Of a stretch of DNA of 53,040 bases, positions 38,506 to 45,269 are shown in pieces. Origin of the DNA: a virus; the IMG/VR virus record IMGVR_UViG_3300046355_000151, positions 1-53,040 of that record; one strand, written 5' to 3'. The stretch's first letter is position 1. Each line of letters starts with the position of its first letter. The notes beneath the pieces are model-generated. The model searched no databases, was not told the origin of the DNA, and saw nothing but the letters and a program-made list of their open reading frames with translations. Both the position numbers and the translations under genes were made by a program.

Positions 38506-38694
38506 ATGCAACTAATTTTAGCTAAAGAAAATGCAGATGGTAGTGCAGTATTTACTGTTGAAATGACAGCAGAAGAGAATCGTGCATTTGTATTACTAGG
38601 CATCAAAACAGCGATTCTAGCAGGTATTGAGAGTGCAAAGGATTGGGACGGTGAAAGTGATCTTATTGATGTGGAAGATGCAAATAACCTTTGA
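38506..38694 (+). CDS. Small acidic protein
   Basis: 62 residues (QLILAKENADGSAVFTVEMT...ENRAFVLLGIKTAILAGIESA), a beta hairpin and helix. AAGGAT precedes the ATG. Function unknown. Confidence 0.55.
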   Translation: MQLILAKENADGSAVFTVEMTAEENRAFVLLGIKTAILAGIESAKDWDGESDLIDVEDANNL

Positions 38695-38761
38695 TTTTAC
38701 TCAGATATGTTTTGAAGTAAAAACTGTGCTATAATAGAGTCATTGCAACAAGGAGTAAATC

Positions 38762-39079
38762 ATGAAAGCTTATCGTCACTTGGTTATTTATGCACTTGCT
38801 AAAGACTGTACAGTTAGTGTTTGGGATGGTGAAGAATGGCAAATCAAACGTAGTGCTAACTTTGATGCAATTGTAGATGCTATTGAATCAGTAGAAGAAG
38901 CTGAACTTAACATTCGCAGTCTAGATGATGCTGTCACTTGGGTTAGAGTTTCAGCGTTCGGTCTTGCAGATGATGAAACCGTAGTGGATTGCCACGATAA
39001 TAAATTCATGCAAGAGTGGGAGAATTCATATGAAAAGTATGTTACAATCCAATCTTCAACAACTGAAAGAATAGCATGA
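38762..39079 (+). CDS. Unknown protein
   Basis: 105 residues, acidic alpha/beta (YRHLVIYALAKDCTVSVWDGEEWQIKRS...WVRVSAFGLADDETVV). The TGC-TATAAT at 38735-38740 and an AAGGAG leader precede it. It overlaps the next gene (ATGA). Confidence 0.6.
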   Translation: MKAYRHLVIYALAKDCTVSVWDGEEWQIKRSANFDAIVDAIESVEEAELNIRSLDDAVTWVRVSAFGLADDETVVDCHDNKFMQEWENSYEKYVTIQSSTTERIA

Positions 39080-39327
39080 AATGCAAATTTAACGAAGGTT
39101 CTAACTTTGATCGTCAAGGTCAGTGGGTAATCGCAAAATACCTTGATCAAGCTTGGGTTACTGGCACTGTAATGGAAACTCGTGTAAAATACGGTGGTAA
39201 AGTGCAGCATAGTATCGTAAGTGATTCACCTACGTATATCGGTGAAGAACTGCGAGAAGTCGGTAGTACTTTCTTGGTTGAAGAAGGTGATGTATCTGAA
39301 GCTCAACAAATGGAGATTGTATTGTGA
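39076..39327 (+). CDS. Small beta-rich protein
   Basis: 83 residues (GQWVIAKYLDQAWVTGTVMETRVKYGGKVQHSIV is a barrel-like run; shown in parts: WVIAKYLDQAWVTGTVMETR, then VKYGGKVQHSIV). The layout resembles small SH3-type phage proteins. A GTTACAAT promoter-like site and GAAAG leader lie just upstream. It overlaps the next start (GTGA). Confidence 0.55.
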   Translation: MKCKFNEGSNFDRQGQWVIAKYLDQAWVTGTVMETRVKYGGKVQHSIVSDSPTYIGEELREVGSTFLVEEGDVSEAQQMEIVL

Positions 39328-39494
39328 ATTTATACCGTAAAATGCACAAAGAGTTCTTTCTTAATTGTGCTGGACATAGAATGGAGCATTTTCTTATGGT
39401 ACTATCTGAACAACACATTCTATCTGGTAAGTGGGCAACAGAAGCTGAAATTGAAGATTTTACAATGGCATACATGCAAGGAGGTGAACTATGA
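39324..39494 (+). CDS. Small unknown protein with GTG start
   Basis: 56 residues from the GTG at 39324, which overlaps the previous stop as GTGA; the end overlaps the next ATG. Helical (FFLNCAGHRMEHFLMVLSEQ). Function unknown. Confidence 0.55.
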   Translation: MNLYRKMHKEFFLNCAGHRMEHFLMVLSEQHILSGKWATEAEIEDFTMAYMQGGEL

Positions 39495-39715
39495 ACATCA
39501 GAAAGCAACGAAAGTTAAAGCTAAAGCATGTACCTAGATATAATCAAGGTGGTGAGGGTTTGTATGCTGGACACTGTTGTAAATCTTGCTACTTTGGTTA
39601 TGGCAGATTCTTTTCTTTAAAGCATCTTTATAAGCATGAAGCTGCAGAAAATAACTATGATGGTATACTAAAGAAGTACTGGAAAGACTATGACATATAC
39701 GGAGAAATATTATGA
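39491..39715 (+). CDS. Small Cys/His protein
   Basis: 74 residues, basic N-terminus then GHCCKSCYFGYGRFFSLKHLYKH, a possible zinc-binding group. GGAGGTG precedes the ATG. It overlaps both neighbours by 4 nt. Confidence 0.55.
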   Translation: MNIRKQRKLKLKHVPRYNQGGEGLYAGHCCKSCYFGYGRFFSLKHLYKHEAAENNYDGILKKYWKDYDIYGEIL

Positions 39716-39897
39716 TGGACAACTTTAACGATTATGTGAAGCTTGAAGCTATTTGTACGTACTTTAAAAGCTTTGGTTATAAGGCTATAGTACACAACAT
39801 GAGTATGTCTGTGCATGTAATGGATGAAGAAGTAATCCTTGTGTTTACTACATGGGAAGCTGCAAGAGAATTTATCAAAGAGCGTTCACAAGCTTGA
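39712..39897 (+). CDS. Small unknown protein
   Basis: 61 residues, alpha/beta (LEAICTYFKSFGYKAIVHNMSMSVHVMDEEVIL...WEAAREFIKE, given in parts by length). The fold looks like a tiny ferredoxin-like domain. Overlaps the upstream gene by 4 nt. Confidence 0.55.
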   Translation: MMDNFNDYVKLEAICTYFKSFGYKAIVHNMSMSVHVMDEEVILVFTTWEAAREFIKERSQA

Positions 39898-39941
39898 TTC
39901 TGTGCTATAATTCAATCATTGTAAACAAACTGGAGTTCTAA

Positions 39942-40364
39942 ATGGCATATGTATCTCAAGAAGTTATTACCAAGGCTCGTGCTGCACTGAAAGCACTCAA
40001 TAAAGAATATGGTGTAAAAGCTACGTTCAGTGGTAAAGGTGATAGTACATTGTATTTGACTATTGCAGAAGGTAAGATTGATTTTGTGAATAACTACTGC
40101 GAGAATGTAACTGCTAAACGCAGACAGCATGATACTGCACAAGTTATTGCTTGGGTTACAAAAGAGCAAAACATCAGTGTAAATCAGTATTATCTTGATA
40201 GTTCATTCTCAGGTATTGCATTGGAGTATTTGGAGAAAGCTAAAGCTATTATGCACGTTGATCATTATGATCACAGTGATATTCAATCTGACTATTTCAA
40301 TTGTGCGTATTATGTAAATATTAGTGTTGGACGTTGGAATAAACCGTATAAGTTCGTAAAGTAA
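39942..40364 (+). CDS. Conserved MAYVSQE-type protein
   Basis: 140 residues. [19 protein letters not shown], then [20 protein letters not shown] and [20 protein letters not shown] match a family I recall as widespread in phages and conjugative plasmids, function unknown. TGC-TATAAT at 39902-39907 and TGGAG form its promoter-leader cassette. It is the last gene before the origin-like region. Confidence 0.65.
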   Translation: MAYVSQEVITKARAALKALNKEYGVKATFSGKGDSTLYLTIAEGKIDFVNNYCENVTAKRRQHDTAQVIAWVTKEQNISVNQYYLDSSFSGIALEYLEKAKAIMHVDHYDHSDIQSDYFNCAYYVNISVGRWNKPYKFVK

Positions 40365-40373
40365 ACTGACTGT

Positions 40374-40456
40374 ATGCGGTTTACATTTACCTTGGAATCT
40401 TCAGATAATTACTGCAGAAGAAAATCTAAGTAAATCAAACAGATTTGAAAATTAAA
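40374..40456 (+). pseudogene. Relic of an HNH homing endonuclease
   Basis: In the frame starting at 40376 the DNA reads [22 protein letters not shown] then RFEN and a stop, nearly identical to the C-termini of the endonucleases at 31923 and 50547 (CGLHVPWNLQ...AEENL.KSN). No zinc finger, linker or catalytic HVDH part remains upstream. It lies between the last early gene and the origin-like repeats. Confidence 0.88.
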
Positions 40457-40470
40457 TAAAAATCCTCGCA

Positions 40471-40505
40471 CCCCTTTCGGAACTAAAAATCCGTTAGGGG
40501 TTTTT
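40471..40505 (+). terminator. Rho-independent terminator ending the early block
   Basis: CCCCT/AGGGG outer and CGGA/TCCG inner stems around ACTAAAAA, followed by TTTTTC. Confidence 0.9.
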
Positions 40506-40623
40506 CTTTTGGAAAAATCCGTGGTGGGTATTTTAAGGGAAAAAGCCGCTTGCCTAAAATTTTTCTAAAAACCCGCCTTGGGTATTAGTTGCATAAAAAC
40601 CTAAACTTTATCAGGTGCGACTC
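40506..40623. other. Intergenic DNA between terminator and iterons
   Basis: No gene. It contains two similar pieces (CCGTGGTGGGTATT and CCGCCTTGGGTATTAG) but nothing else I can name. Confidence 0.5.
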
Positions 40624-40830
40624 AGCAGTTAGCGACCAGACCGTTCAGTCAGAAACCATACTGTTTAGTCACAAAATATACCGTTTAGTAATAAAATGAA
40701 CAGTACAGTCATAGACTAGACCGTTTAGTATAATTATGACAAGATGGTCAGAAAAATACCGCACAGTCACAAAATAAACTTCACGGTCATAAATATACTA
40801 CATAGTCACAATTTAAACGCAATAGTTGCA
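40624..40830 (+). repeat. Iteron array, about ten 20-bp units
   Basis: A core AGTCA(n)AAAAT recurs with AGT (or GGT) at 40647, 40667, 40687, 40707, 40727, 40746, 40765, 40785, 40804 and 40824, so the period is 19-20 bp; a weaker unit is at 40627. The best units read ATACCGTTTAGTCACAAAAT. This looks like an origin-binding array of plasmid or phage type. Confidence 0.85.
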
Positions 40831-40836
40831 AATAAG

Positions 40837-40943
40837 TTATCCACAGGATTTTCACAGGTTATACATTATCCACAGGTCAGCAAGTTTTATGCCAGAGTTA
40901 TCCACAGGTTGTCAGTCTTATATAAGACTAAAATTGTGCATAA
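40837..40943. promoter_or_regulatory. DnaA-box cluster, probable replication origin
   Basis: TTATCCACA occurs perfectly at 40837-40845, 40866-40874 and 40898-40906, each followed by GG. TTATGCACA occurs in reverse at 40935-40943. All match TTATNCACA. The cluster directly follows the iterons. Confidence 0.85.
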
Positions 40944-41321
40944 GTGGCACTACTGGTATGGATAACTATTTTGCAGGGGATAGTACCAACGACAAGAAAA
41001 ACGCCTCAAAACGCGTTTAAATGCTTGGCATGCATCTTGATTGGCACGTTTTTTGCTCTTCGCGTGTGTGCGTGCGCGTTACATGTAATGAGTACAAATG
41101 AGAAACAAAAGTTTACATAGGGTAAACACCTGTAAAAATAGTTGCATTGTTGCAGAAAAACAACGGAAGTATCTATATAATTGATAGCAAGGGGGCAGTA
41201 ATCGTACTAACCCGGTAAACGAGAAACAAAAGTTTACAGTTCTTTAACAATTGAGAGTTTTCCATTATTAGTGCAAATAAAAAGTACTAATAACCCCAAA
41301 ACTCACAAATGAAAGTATTGA
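40944..41321. other. Origin-adjacent non-coding region with 18-bp direct repeat
   Basis: No convincing gene. GAGAAACAAAAGTTTACA occurs at 41100-41117 and 41221-41238. The first copy continues into a GTTTAC/GTAAAC palindrome. A possible promoter (TTGCAG at 41150, TATATA at 41174) and a boxA-like GTTCTTTAACAATT (41239-41252) precede the small genes. A GC-alternating run (CGCGTGTGTGCGTGCGCG) is at 41061-41078. Confidence 0.6.
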
Positions 41322-41459
41322 ATGAATATCAAATTACAATCAGAGAACGCACTTATTGAAGCTATTCAAAAACGATTTGAATTTTCATGCTTGGGTTTCT
41401 CAGATAATGGCAAGATTTCCCGATTTTGCCGCATTAGAAACGAATGGATTATTTATTAA
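41322..41459 (+). CDS. Small unknown protein
   Basis: 45 residues (MNIKLQSENALIEAIQKRF, then FSDNGKISRFCRIRNEWIIY). The ribosome site is weak. It may be real as the first gene after the origin region. Confidence 0.45.
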   Translation: MNIKLQSENALIEAIQKRFEFSCLGFSDNGKISRFCRIRNEWIIY

Positions 41460-41474
41460 ACTGAAGTTTATATT

Positions 41475-41636
41475 ATGACAAAATCAAATCTTTTAAATGT
41501 TTTAACGATTATCTTTTTATTTATTGTATCATTATCTTGTATTTTCTCAGCGTTAATTTTTAATATCTGGCCATTATGTTTTTTCAGTATATTGTGCTCA
41601 TTATGTGCATTTGTTTTAATGTTTAACGGTGAATAA
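41475..41636 (+). CDS. Small membrane protein
   Basis: 53 residues with two long hydrophobic helices (about 7-31 and 33-49). The leader GAAGTTTATATTATG is shared with 42285 and 42944. Function unknown. Confidence 0.6.
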   Translation: MTKSNLLNVLTIIFLFIVSLSCIFSALIFNIWPLCFFSILCSLCAFVLMFNGE

Positions 41637-41642
41637 TGTTAT

Positions 41643-41692
41643 CTGATAATATATTGGTTTAAACAGTATATTATCGGGCTAATATTGGCCGA
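41643..41692. repeat. Double-palindrome element A
   Basis: CTGATAATATA pairs with TATATTATCGG around TTGGTTTAAACAG, followed by TCGGGCTAATATTGGCCGA (41674-41692). Same plan as elements B and C. Confidence 0.8.
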
Positions 41693-41713
41693 TTCTCAAA
41701 ATGAGATAATCAA

Positions 41714-41971
41714 ATGAAATATACAAAGACTGTATTTATTCGCTCAGATAATCAATATAATCAATTTAAAGCCCTTAAAATCGGACAATGGGTTACTGGG
41801 TTATTCTTAGATAACAAATCGGTATTATATCGGGGTCAATTTATGGGTTTCGACAATAATGAAAAACCGATTATTAATTTTCGCATTGATAATGCAAAGC
41901 ATAATCTAGATTGGAAAAACCAATTCATATCTAATAAATATCTGAGACAGTTCGCTAAAGTGAAATCCTGA
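41714..41971 (+). CDS. Small unknown protein, paralogue of 42640
   Basis: 85 residues. KIGQWVTGLFLDNKSVLYRGQFMG and YLRQFAKV correspond to PGQYIYAG...GIYQG and YIKTLRDYAK in the gene at 42640, suggesting duplication. It follows element A after 21 nt. Function unknown. Confidence 0.6.
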   Translation: MKYTKTVFIRSDNQYNQFKALKIGQWVTGLFLDNKSVLYRGQFMGFDNNEKPIINFRIDNAKHNLDWKNQFISNKYLRQFAKVKS

Positions 41972-41979
41972 TAATGTCA

Positions 41980-42029
41980 GATATAATACCTTAATAATAT
42001 AGGGTATTATGTCGGATAATATTGTCCGA
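41980..42029. repeat. Double-palindrome element B
   Basis: GATATAATACC pairs with GGTATTATGTC around TTAATAATATAG, followed by TCGGATAATATTGTCCGA (42012-42029). Confidence 0.8.
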
Positions 42030-42046
42030 AAATGAAAGTTAATATC

Positions 42047-42262
42047 ATGAAATTAATTTCCACCATTAATAAGTCAATCGGGTTTCAAGCTAAGGTATAT
42101 TATAATACAGATTATAATGAATATGTCGTAAAGTATTATGATGAAAATAAACGGATTATGTCAGATAATACTTGGTATTATACTGATGATAAAGAGGATG
42201 CAATTAATACCGCATATAAAGAGATTGAATTTATGTCAAATAATAAAGTATTGTGCGATTAA
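42047..42262 (+). CDS. Small unknown protein
   Basis: 71 residues from the ATG at 42047 (GAAAG upstream; an in-frame ATG at 42032 is the alternative). A beta-rich, Tyr/Asn-rich domain (GFQAKVYYNTDYNEYVVKYY) then a helix. Follows element B. Function unknown. Confidence 0.55.
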   Translation: MKLISTINKSIGFQAKVYYNTDYNEYVVKYYDENKRIMSDNTWYYTDDKEDAINTAYKEIEFMSNNKVLCD

Positions 42263-42284
42263 TTAATCAACTGGAGTTTATATT

Positions 42285-42638
42285 ATGTCCGCTTATATTC
42301 TTTCTGATTTGCATTTTTCTGTTATCGCTTATTATGTTGAGGGTTTAAATCCTAATATTAAAGCGCAAGAATTAGCCGACAAACTAAAATCAATCAATAT
42401 TGATTCGGTTAATTATCGGTATAATGAAAAGACAAGAAAAACAAAATGTAAATTAACCCGTGATAATGTTAATTATACAAACCCTGATATTATTAGACTA
42501 ATTCAATGTTGGGATTATCAGTCGTGTGAAAAAGGTGATAATCTGGATTATCTGATTATGAGTGCATTTTTATATTCTTCATTTTGTATGATTGAAATTG
42601 ATAATGCAAGATATAATTCCGACAAGTGGAGTATTTAA
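42285..42638 (+). CDS. Conserved SAYILSDLH-type protein
   Basis: 117 residues. MSAYILSDLHFSVIAYYVEG...SINIDSVNYRYNEKTRKTKC...IRLIQCWDYQSCE matches a family I recall from plasmids and phages of Proteobacteria, function unknown. Leader GGAGTTTATATTATG. Followed after 1 nt by the next gene. Confidence 0.65.
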   Translation: MSAYILSDLHFSVIAYYVEGLNPNIKAQELADKLKSINIDSVNYRYNEKTRKTKCKLTRDNVNYTNPDIIRLIQCWDYQSCEKGDNLDYLIMSAFLYSSFCMIEIDNARYNSDKWSI

Positions 42639-42639
42639 A

Positions 42640-42861
42640 ATGAAATATATTAAGGCGTTTAATATCTGGAGTATTCCTAATGAGTTTATTAAGTATATTC
42701 AACCCGGTCAATATATCTATGCTGGAGATAAAGATAATAAGGGAATTTATCAGGGGATTAAAAAATCCGGTATTATCGTTGTAGCATGGCAGGGAAATAT
42801 TAATAATCAAAAGGATAAAAAACAATACATTAAAACATTAAGGGATTATGCAAAATCATAA
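42640..42861 (+). CDS. Small unknown protein, paralogue of 41714
   Basis: 73 residues from the ATG at 42640 with GGAG upstream. KYIQPGQYIYAGDKDNKGIYQG...VVAWQG...YIKTLRDYAK is a small barrel-plus-helix layout shared with 41714-41971. Function unknown. Confidence 0.6.
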   Translation: MKYIKAFNIWSIPNEFIKYIQPGQYIYAGDKDNKGIYQGIKKSGIIVVAWQGNINNQKDKKQYIKTLRDYAKS

Positions 42862-42871
42862 ATAGTATTTT

Positions 42872-42924
42872 CTGATAATATATCGGTTTAATTGTCGGTA
42901 TATTATCGGGATAATATTATCCGA
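42872..42924. repeat. Double-palindrome element C
   Basis: CTGATAATATATCG pairs with CGGTATATTATCGG, followed by TCGGGATAATATTATCCGA (42906-42924), a nearly perfect palindrome. Confidence 0.8.
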
Positions 42925-42943
42925 ATCAAAATGAGTTTATATT

Positions 42944-43699
42944 ATGACATGCACAAAATCAAATGAATATCAGGGTTTTAAATCAGATAATCTATTGAGT
43001 ATCTCAGCAGATGCAAAAACATCAAAAGGGGAAAAACTAGGGTTTCTCACTGGCATTCTATATCTGACCCCTTATAAAACAATATCAATATATAACACCT
43101 GTTCAATGGCTGAAAAAGCGGGTTGTGCTGAAGCTTGCTTATATAGTGCAGGGCGTGGGGCTTATTCTAGTGTTCAAAATGCCCGTATTAACAAAACAAA
43201 CTGGTTTTATCAGGATAAACAAGGGTTTATTTTGCAGTTAATCAAAAACATTAACTCCCTTATTTATAAGGCTAATAAATTACAGTTAATCCCATTGATT
43301 CGACTTAATGGTACTTCAGATATTAAATGGGAGAATATTGGGTTTGAGTATCAAGATAAACATTATAATAATATCATGGAATTATTCCCCGATATTCAAT
43401 TTTATGATTATACTAAAATAGTAAATCGAGATAATATCCCGCATAATTATGATTTAACATTTTCATATTCCGGTAAACCGGAGTTTATTAAATATGTTAA
43501 TCAAGCGATTAATAAGAATATGAGAATCGCCGTTGTATTTAAAGACAAGCATAATCTACCTAATGAATTTCTGGGTTTATCTGTAGTAAATGGCGATAAT
43601 TCGGATATCAGGCACTTAGATAATCATGGGGTTATTGTCGCCCTATATGCTAAGGGTAAAGCGAAGAAAGATAATACTGGCTTTGTTGTGCATAACTGA
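42944..43699 (+). CDS. GP88-family protein
   Basis: 251 residues. KTSKGEKLGFLTGILYLTP, NTCSMAEKAGCAEACLYSAGRG (four cysteines), QNARINKTNWFYQD, LIRLNGTSDIKWE and FYDYTKI match the mycobacteriophage Gene product 88 family, widespread in phages and plasmids; biochemical function is unknown to me. The conserved cysteines hint at metal binding. It follows element C and uses the AGTTTATATTATG leader. Confidence 0.8.
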   Translation: MTCTKSNEYQGFKSDNLLSISADAKTSKGEKLGFLTGILYLTPYKTISIYNTCSMAEKAGCAEACLYSAGRGAYSSVQNARINKTNWFYQDKQGFILQLIKNINSLIYKANKLQLIPLIRLNGTSDIKWENIGFEYQDKHYNNIMELFPDIQFYDYTKIVNRDNIPHNYDLTFSYSGKPEFIKYVNQAINKNMRIAVVFKDKHNLPNEFLGLSVVNGDNSDIRHLDNHGVIVALYAKGKAKKDNTGFVVHN

Positions 43700-43713
43700 T
43701 AAAGGATAATATA

Positions 43714-43833
43714 ATGATTAAAACGTTCTTTTATCTCATCGGACTATCTTATATTGTCATCTGGTGCATTATCGGTTCAATCTTAATTTGTGCAGTAATT
43801 AAGCATAAGCTAAAGAGTTTTGCAGGGGTTTAA
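43714..43833 (+). CDS. Small membrane protein
   Basis: 39 residues with one transmembrane helix (YLIGLSYIVIWCIIGSILIC) and a basic tail. AAAGGAT precedes the ATG, and a terminator follows after 25 nt. Confidence 0.6.
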   Translation: MIKTFFYLIGLSYIVIWCIIGSILICAVIKHKLKSFAGV

Positions 43834-43858
43834 ACAGGGGTTTAAGCGCATAGAATCG

Positions 43859-43894
43859 CCGGGTTATATCTTAGGGTGTAATCCGGTTTTTTTT
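43859..43894 (+). terminator. Rho-independent terminator
   Basis: CCGGGTTA/TAATCCGG arms followed by TTTTTTTT. It ends the 41.3-43.8 kb gene block. Confidence 0.88.
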
Positions 43895-44504
43895 ACGTTG
43901 TAGCGCGTTTAAATGATTATAGGTTTATTTAATGAATTGTATCCTAAAGTTATGCCAAAGGTTATGCCAAAGGTTTAAACCGATAGCCGCTGACGGTATG
44001 CAACAAAAGGAGATTGTCGTTATAACGCATAAAAAGCGACAATGTAACTACTGTATGAATCTACAGTAATACTACAGAAAAAATTTTCGTCCCTGCCCAA
44101 TATTATATTATCAGTTATTTAAACATCATTTAATACCATAAATACATAATACAATGAAACCGAAATACAATCATATAATGCTTCGCATAGTATAAACAAA
44201 AGATTATCAGATATTTTAAAATCCTAGTATTATCACACCGTAAGGAACGTTGTCCCATCAAGCACCCAAGACTTACAGCAAATAATAATCCGTATATCTA
44301 TCCCGTAGGTTTTACCCTAAACAATCACCTAACAATTGCTTCCAAAGCTGTTATCAGCGTATTTACACCCTCAACAAGCTGATTAAAACCGCTGTAGACA
44401 GCCTTAAATTACACTCTACATAGCATCTATGCAGTTAAACCTTATAGTGCCTTCTAGAGCGTTTAAACCCTTGTACGTGCTCGACACTTGCTTTGATATT
44501 TACC
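43895..44504. other. Non-coding region between convergent blocks, with repeats
   Basis: No supported gene. It holds three tandem 12-bp units of AAAG(G)TTATGCC / AAAGGTTTAAAC (43946-43980), ATTGTCG/CGACAAT arms (44013-44043) enclosing CGTTATAACG, an ACTGTA/TACAGT hairpin (44050-44068), and GCGTTTAAA motifs at 43903 and 44459. Confidence 0.55.
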
Positions 44505-44540
44505 CAAAGAAAAACCCCAAGGCTGTTAAACCAAGGGGTT
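44505..44540 (-). terminator. Rho-independent terminator after the ClpP-like gene
   Basis: Minus strand AACCCC and GGGGTT arms with inner GG/CC pairs around TTTAACAG, followed by TTTTTCTTT. Confidence 0.85.
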
Positions 44541-44558
44541 GTAAATTTTAATTTTTAT

Positions 44559-45269
44559 TTATTTAGAATTATCTTCTTTGAGCAGTTGCTTTAGACTTTT
44601 AGCTTCAGCTTTAGCTCTTTTCTCTTGCATTTGACTTCTGATCTCTAATCTGCGAACAATCTCTTCAGCGTCAAACCACATCTCTTTACCCATAATGACT
44701 TCTTCAAGTTCTTTATCGGTTAGAAAGTCACGATAGACACTATGCATCAATACTCTAACTTGCTTATCTACGAATGAAGCATGAGAGATAACATCCGACT
44801 GCTTACCGAAAGCTCCAAACGTAGCAGAGTGAACCATCATTGTAGCGTAAGGCGATACACTAATACTTGGAGATGCTAGTGCAATAAGCGAAGCCGCTGA
44901 TGCAGCTACACCGTCAATCTCAGCATGTACGTCAGCATCTGTATTATCAATAGCGTTAATAATTGCAATTGCACCATCAAGTTGACCACCGTAGCTATTA
45001 ATCTTCATAAGCACAACATCACCTTCACCTAAAGATTCAATACCTTGTAGGACTGTGCGATAATATTTAGCTTCTCTGATATTTTCATCCAAAGGAATCT
45101 TGATGCAGCGATTAGTCTTAGTGCTTTCAAAATAAGGTAAATACTGCGGGTTACTTCTGATATTTACTTCACCCTCTTCATCCTCGTCATCATTACGGGC
45201 TACTCTTGTAAAATTTTTATATTTACTTGTGTTTTGCTGAAAAATCTTTTTATGATTTTGATTTTGCAT
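44559..45269 (-). CDS. ClpP-like serine protease
   Basis: 236 residues. The ClpP/crotonase-fold core is clear: VVLMKINSYGGQLDGAIAI (oxyanion region, about 85-103), DGVAASAASLIAL with the nucleophile Ser (about 118-130), and ATMMVHSATFGAFGK with the catalytic His (about 140-154). The first 40 residues are basic then acidic (NDDEDEEGE), the last 30 basic coiled coil. It could be a head maturation protease or act on host proteins. It is translationally linked to PhoH, whose end it overlaps by 20 nt; AAGGAG precedes its ATG. Confidence 0.85.
   Translation of the reverse strand: MQNQNHKKIFQQNTSKYKNFTRVARNDDEDEEGEVNIRSNPQYLPYFESTKTNRCIKIPLDENIREAKYYRTVLQGIESLGEGDVVLMKINSYGGQLDGAIAIINAIDNTDADVHAEIDGVAASAASLIALASPSISVSPYATMMVHSATFGAFGKQSDVISHASFVDKQVRVLMHSVYRDFLTDKELEEVIMGKEMWFDAEEIVRRLEIRSQMQEKRAKAEAKSLKQLLKEDNSK

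Noticed and set aside
40624-40830. CRISPR-like reading of the 20-bp repeats
   Set aside because: Units are contiguous, degenerate and without unique spacers, so iterons fit better.
40744-41020. Two overlapping open frames of 64-73 codons over the iterons and DnaA boxes
   Set aside because: They have no ribosome site, biased composition from the repeats, and coincide with non-coding origin sequence.
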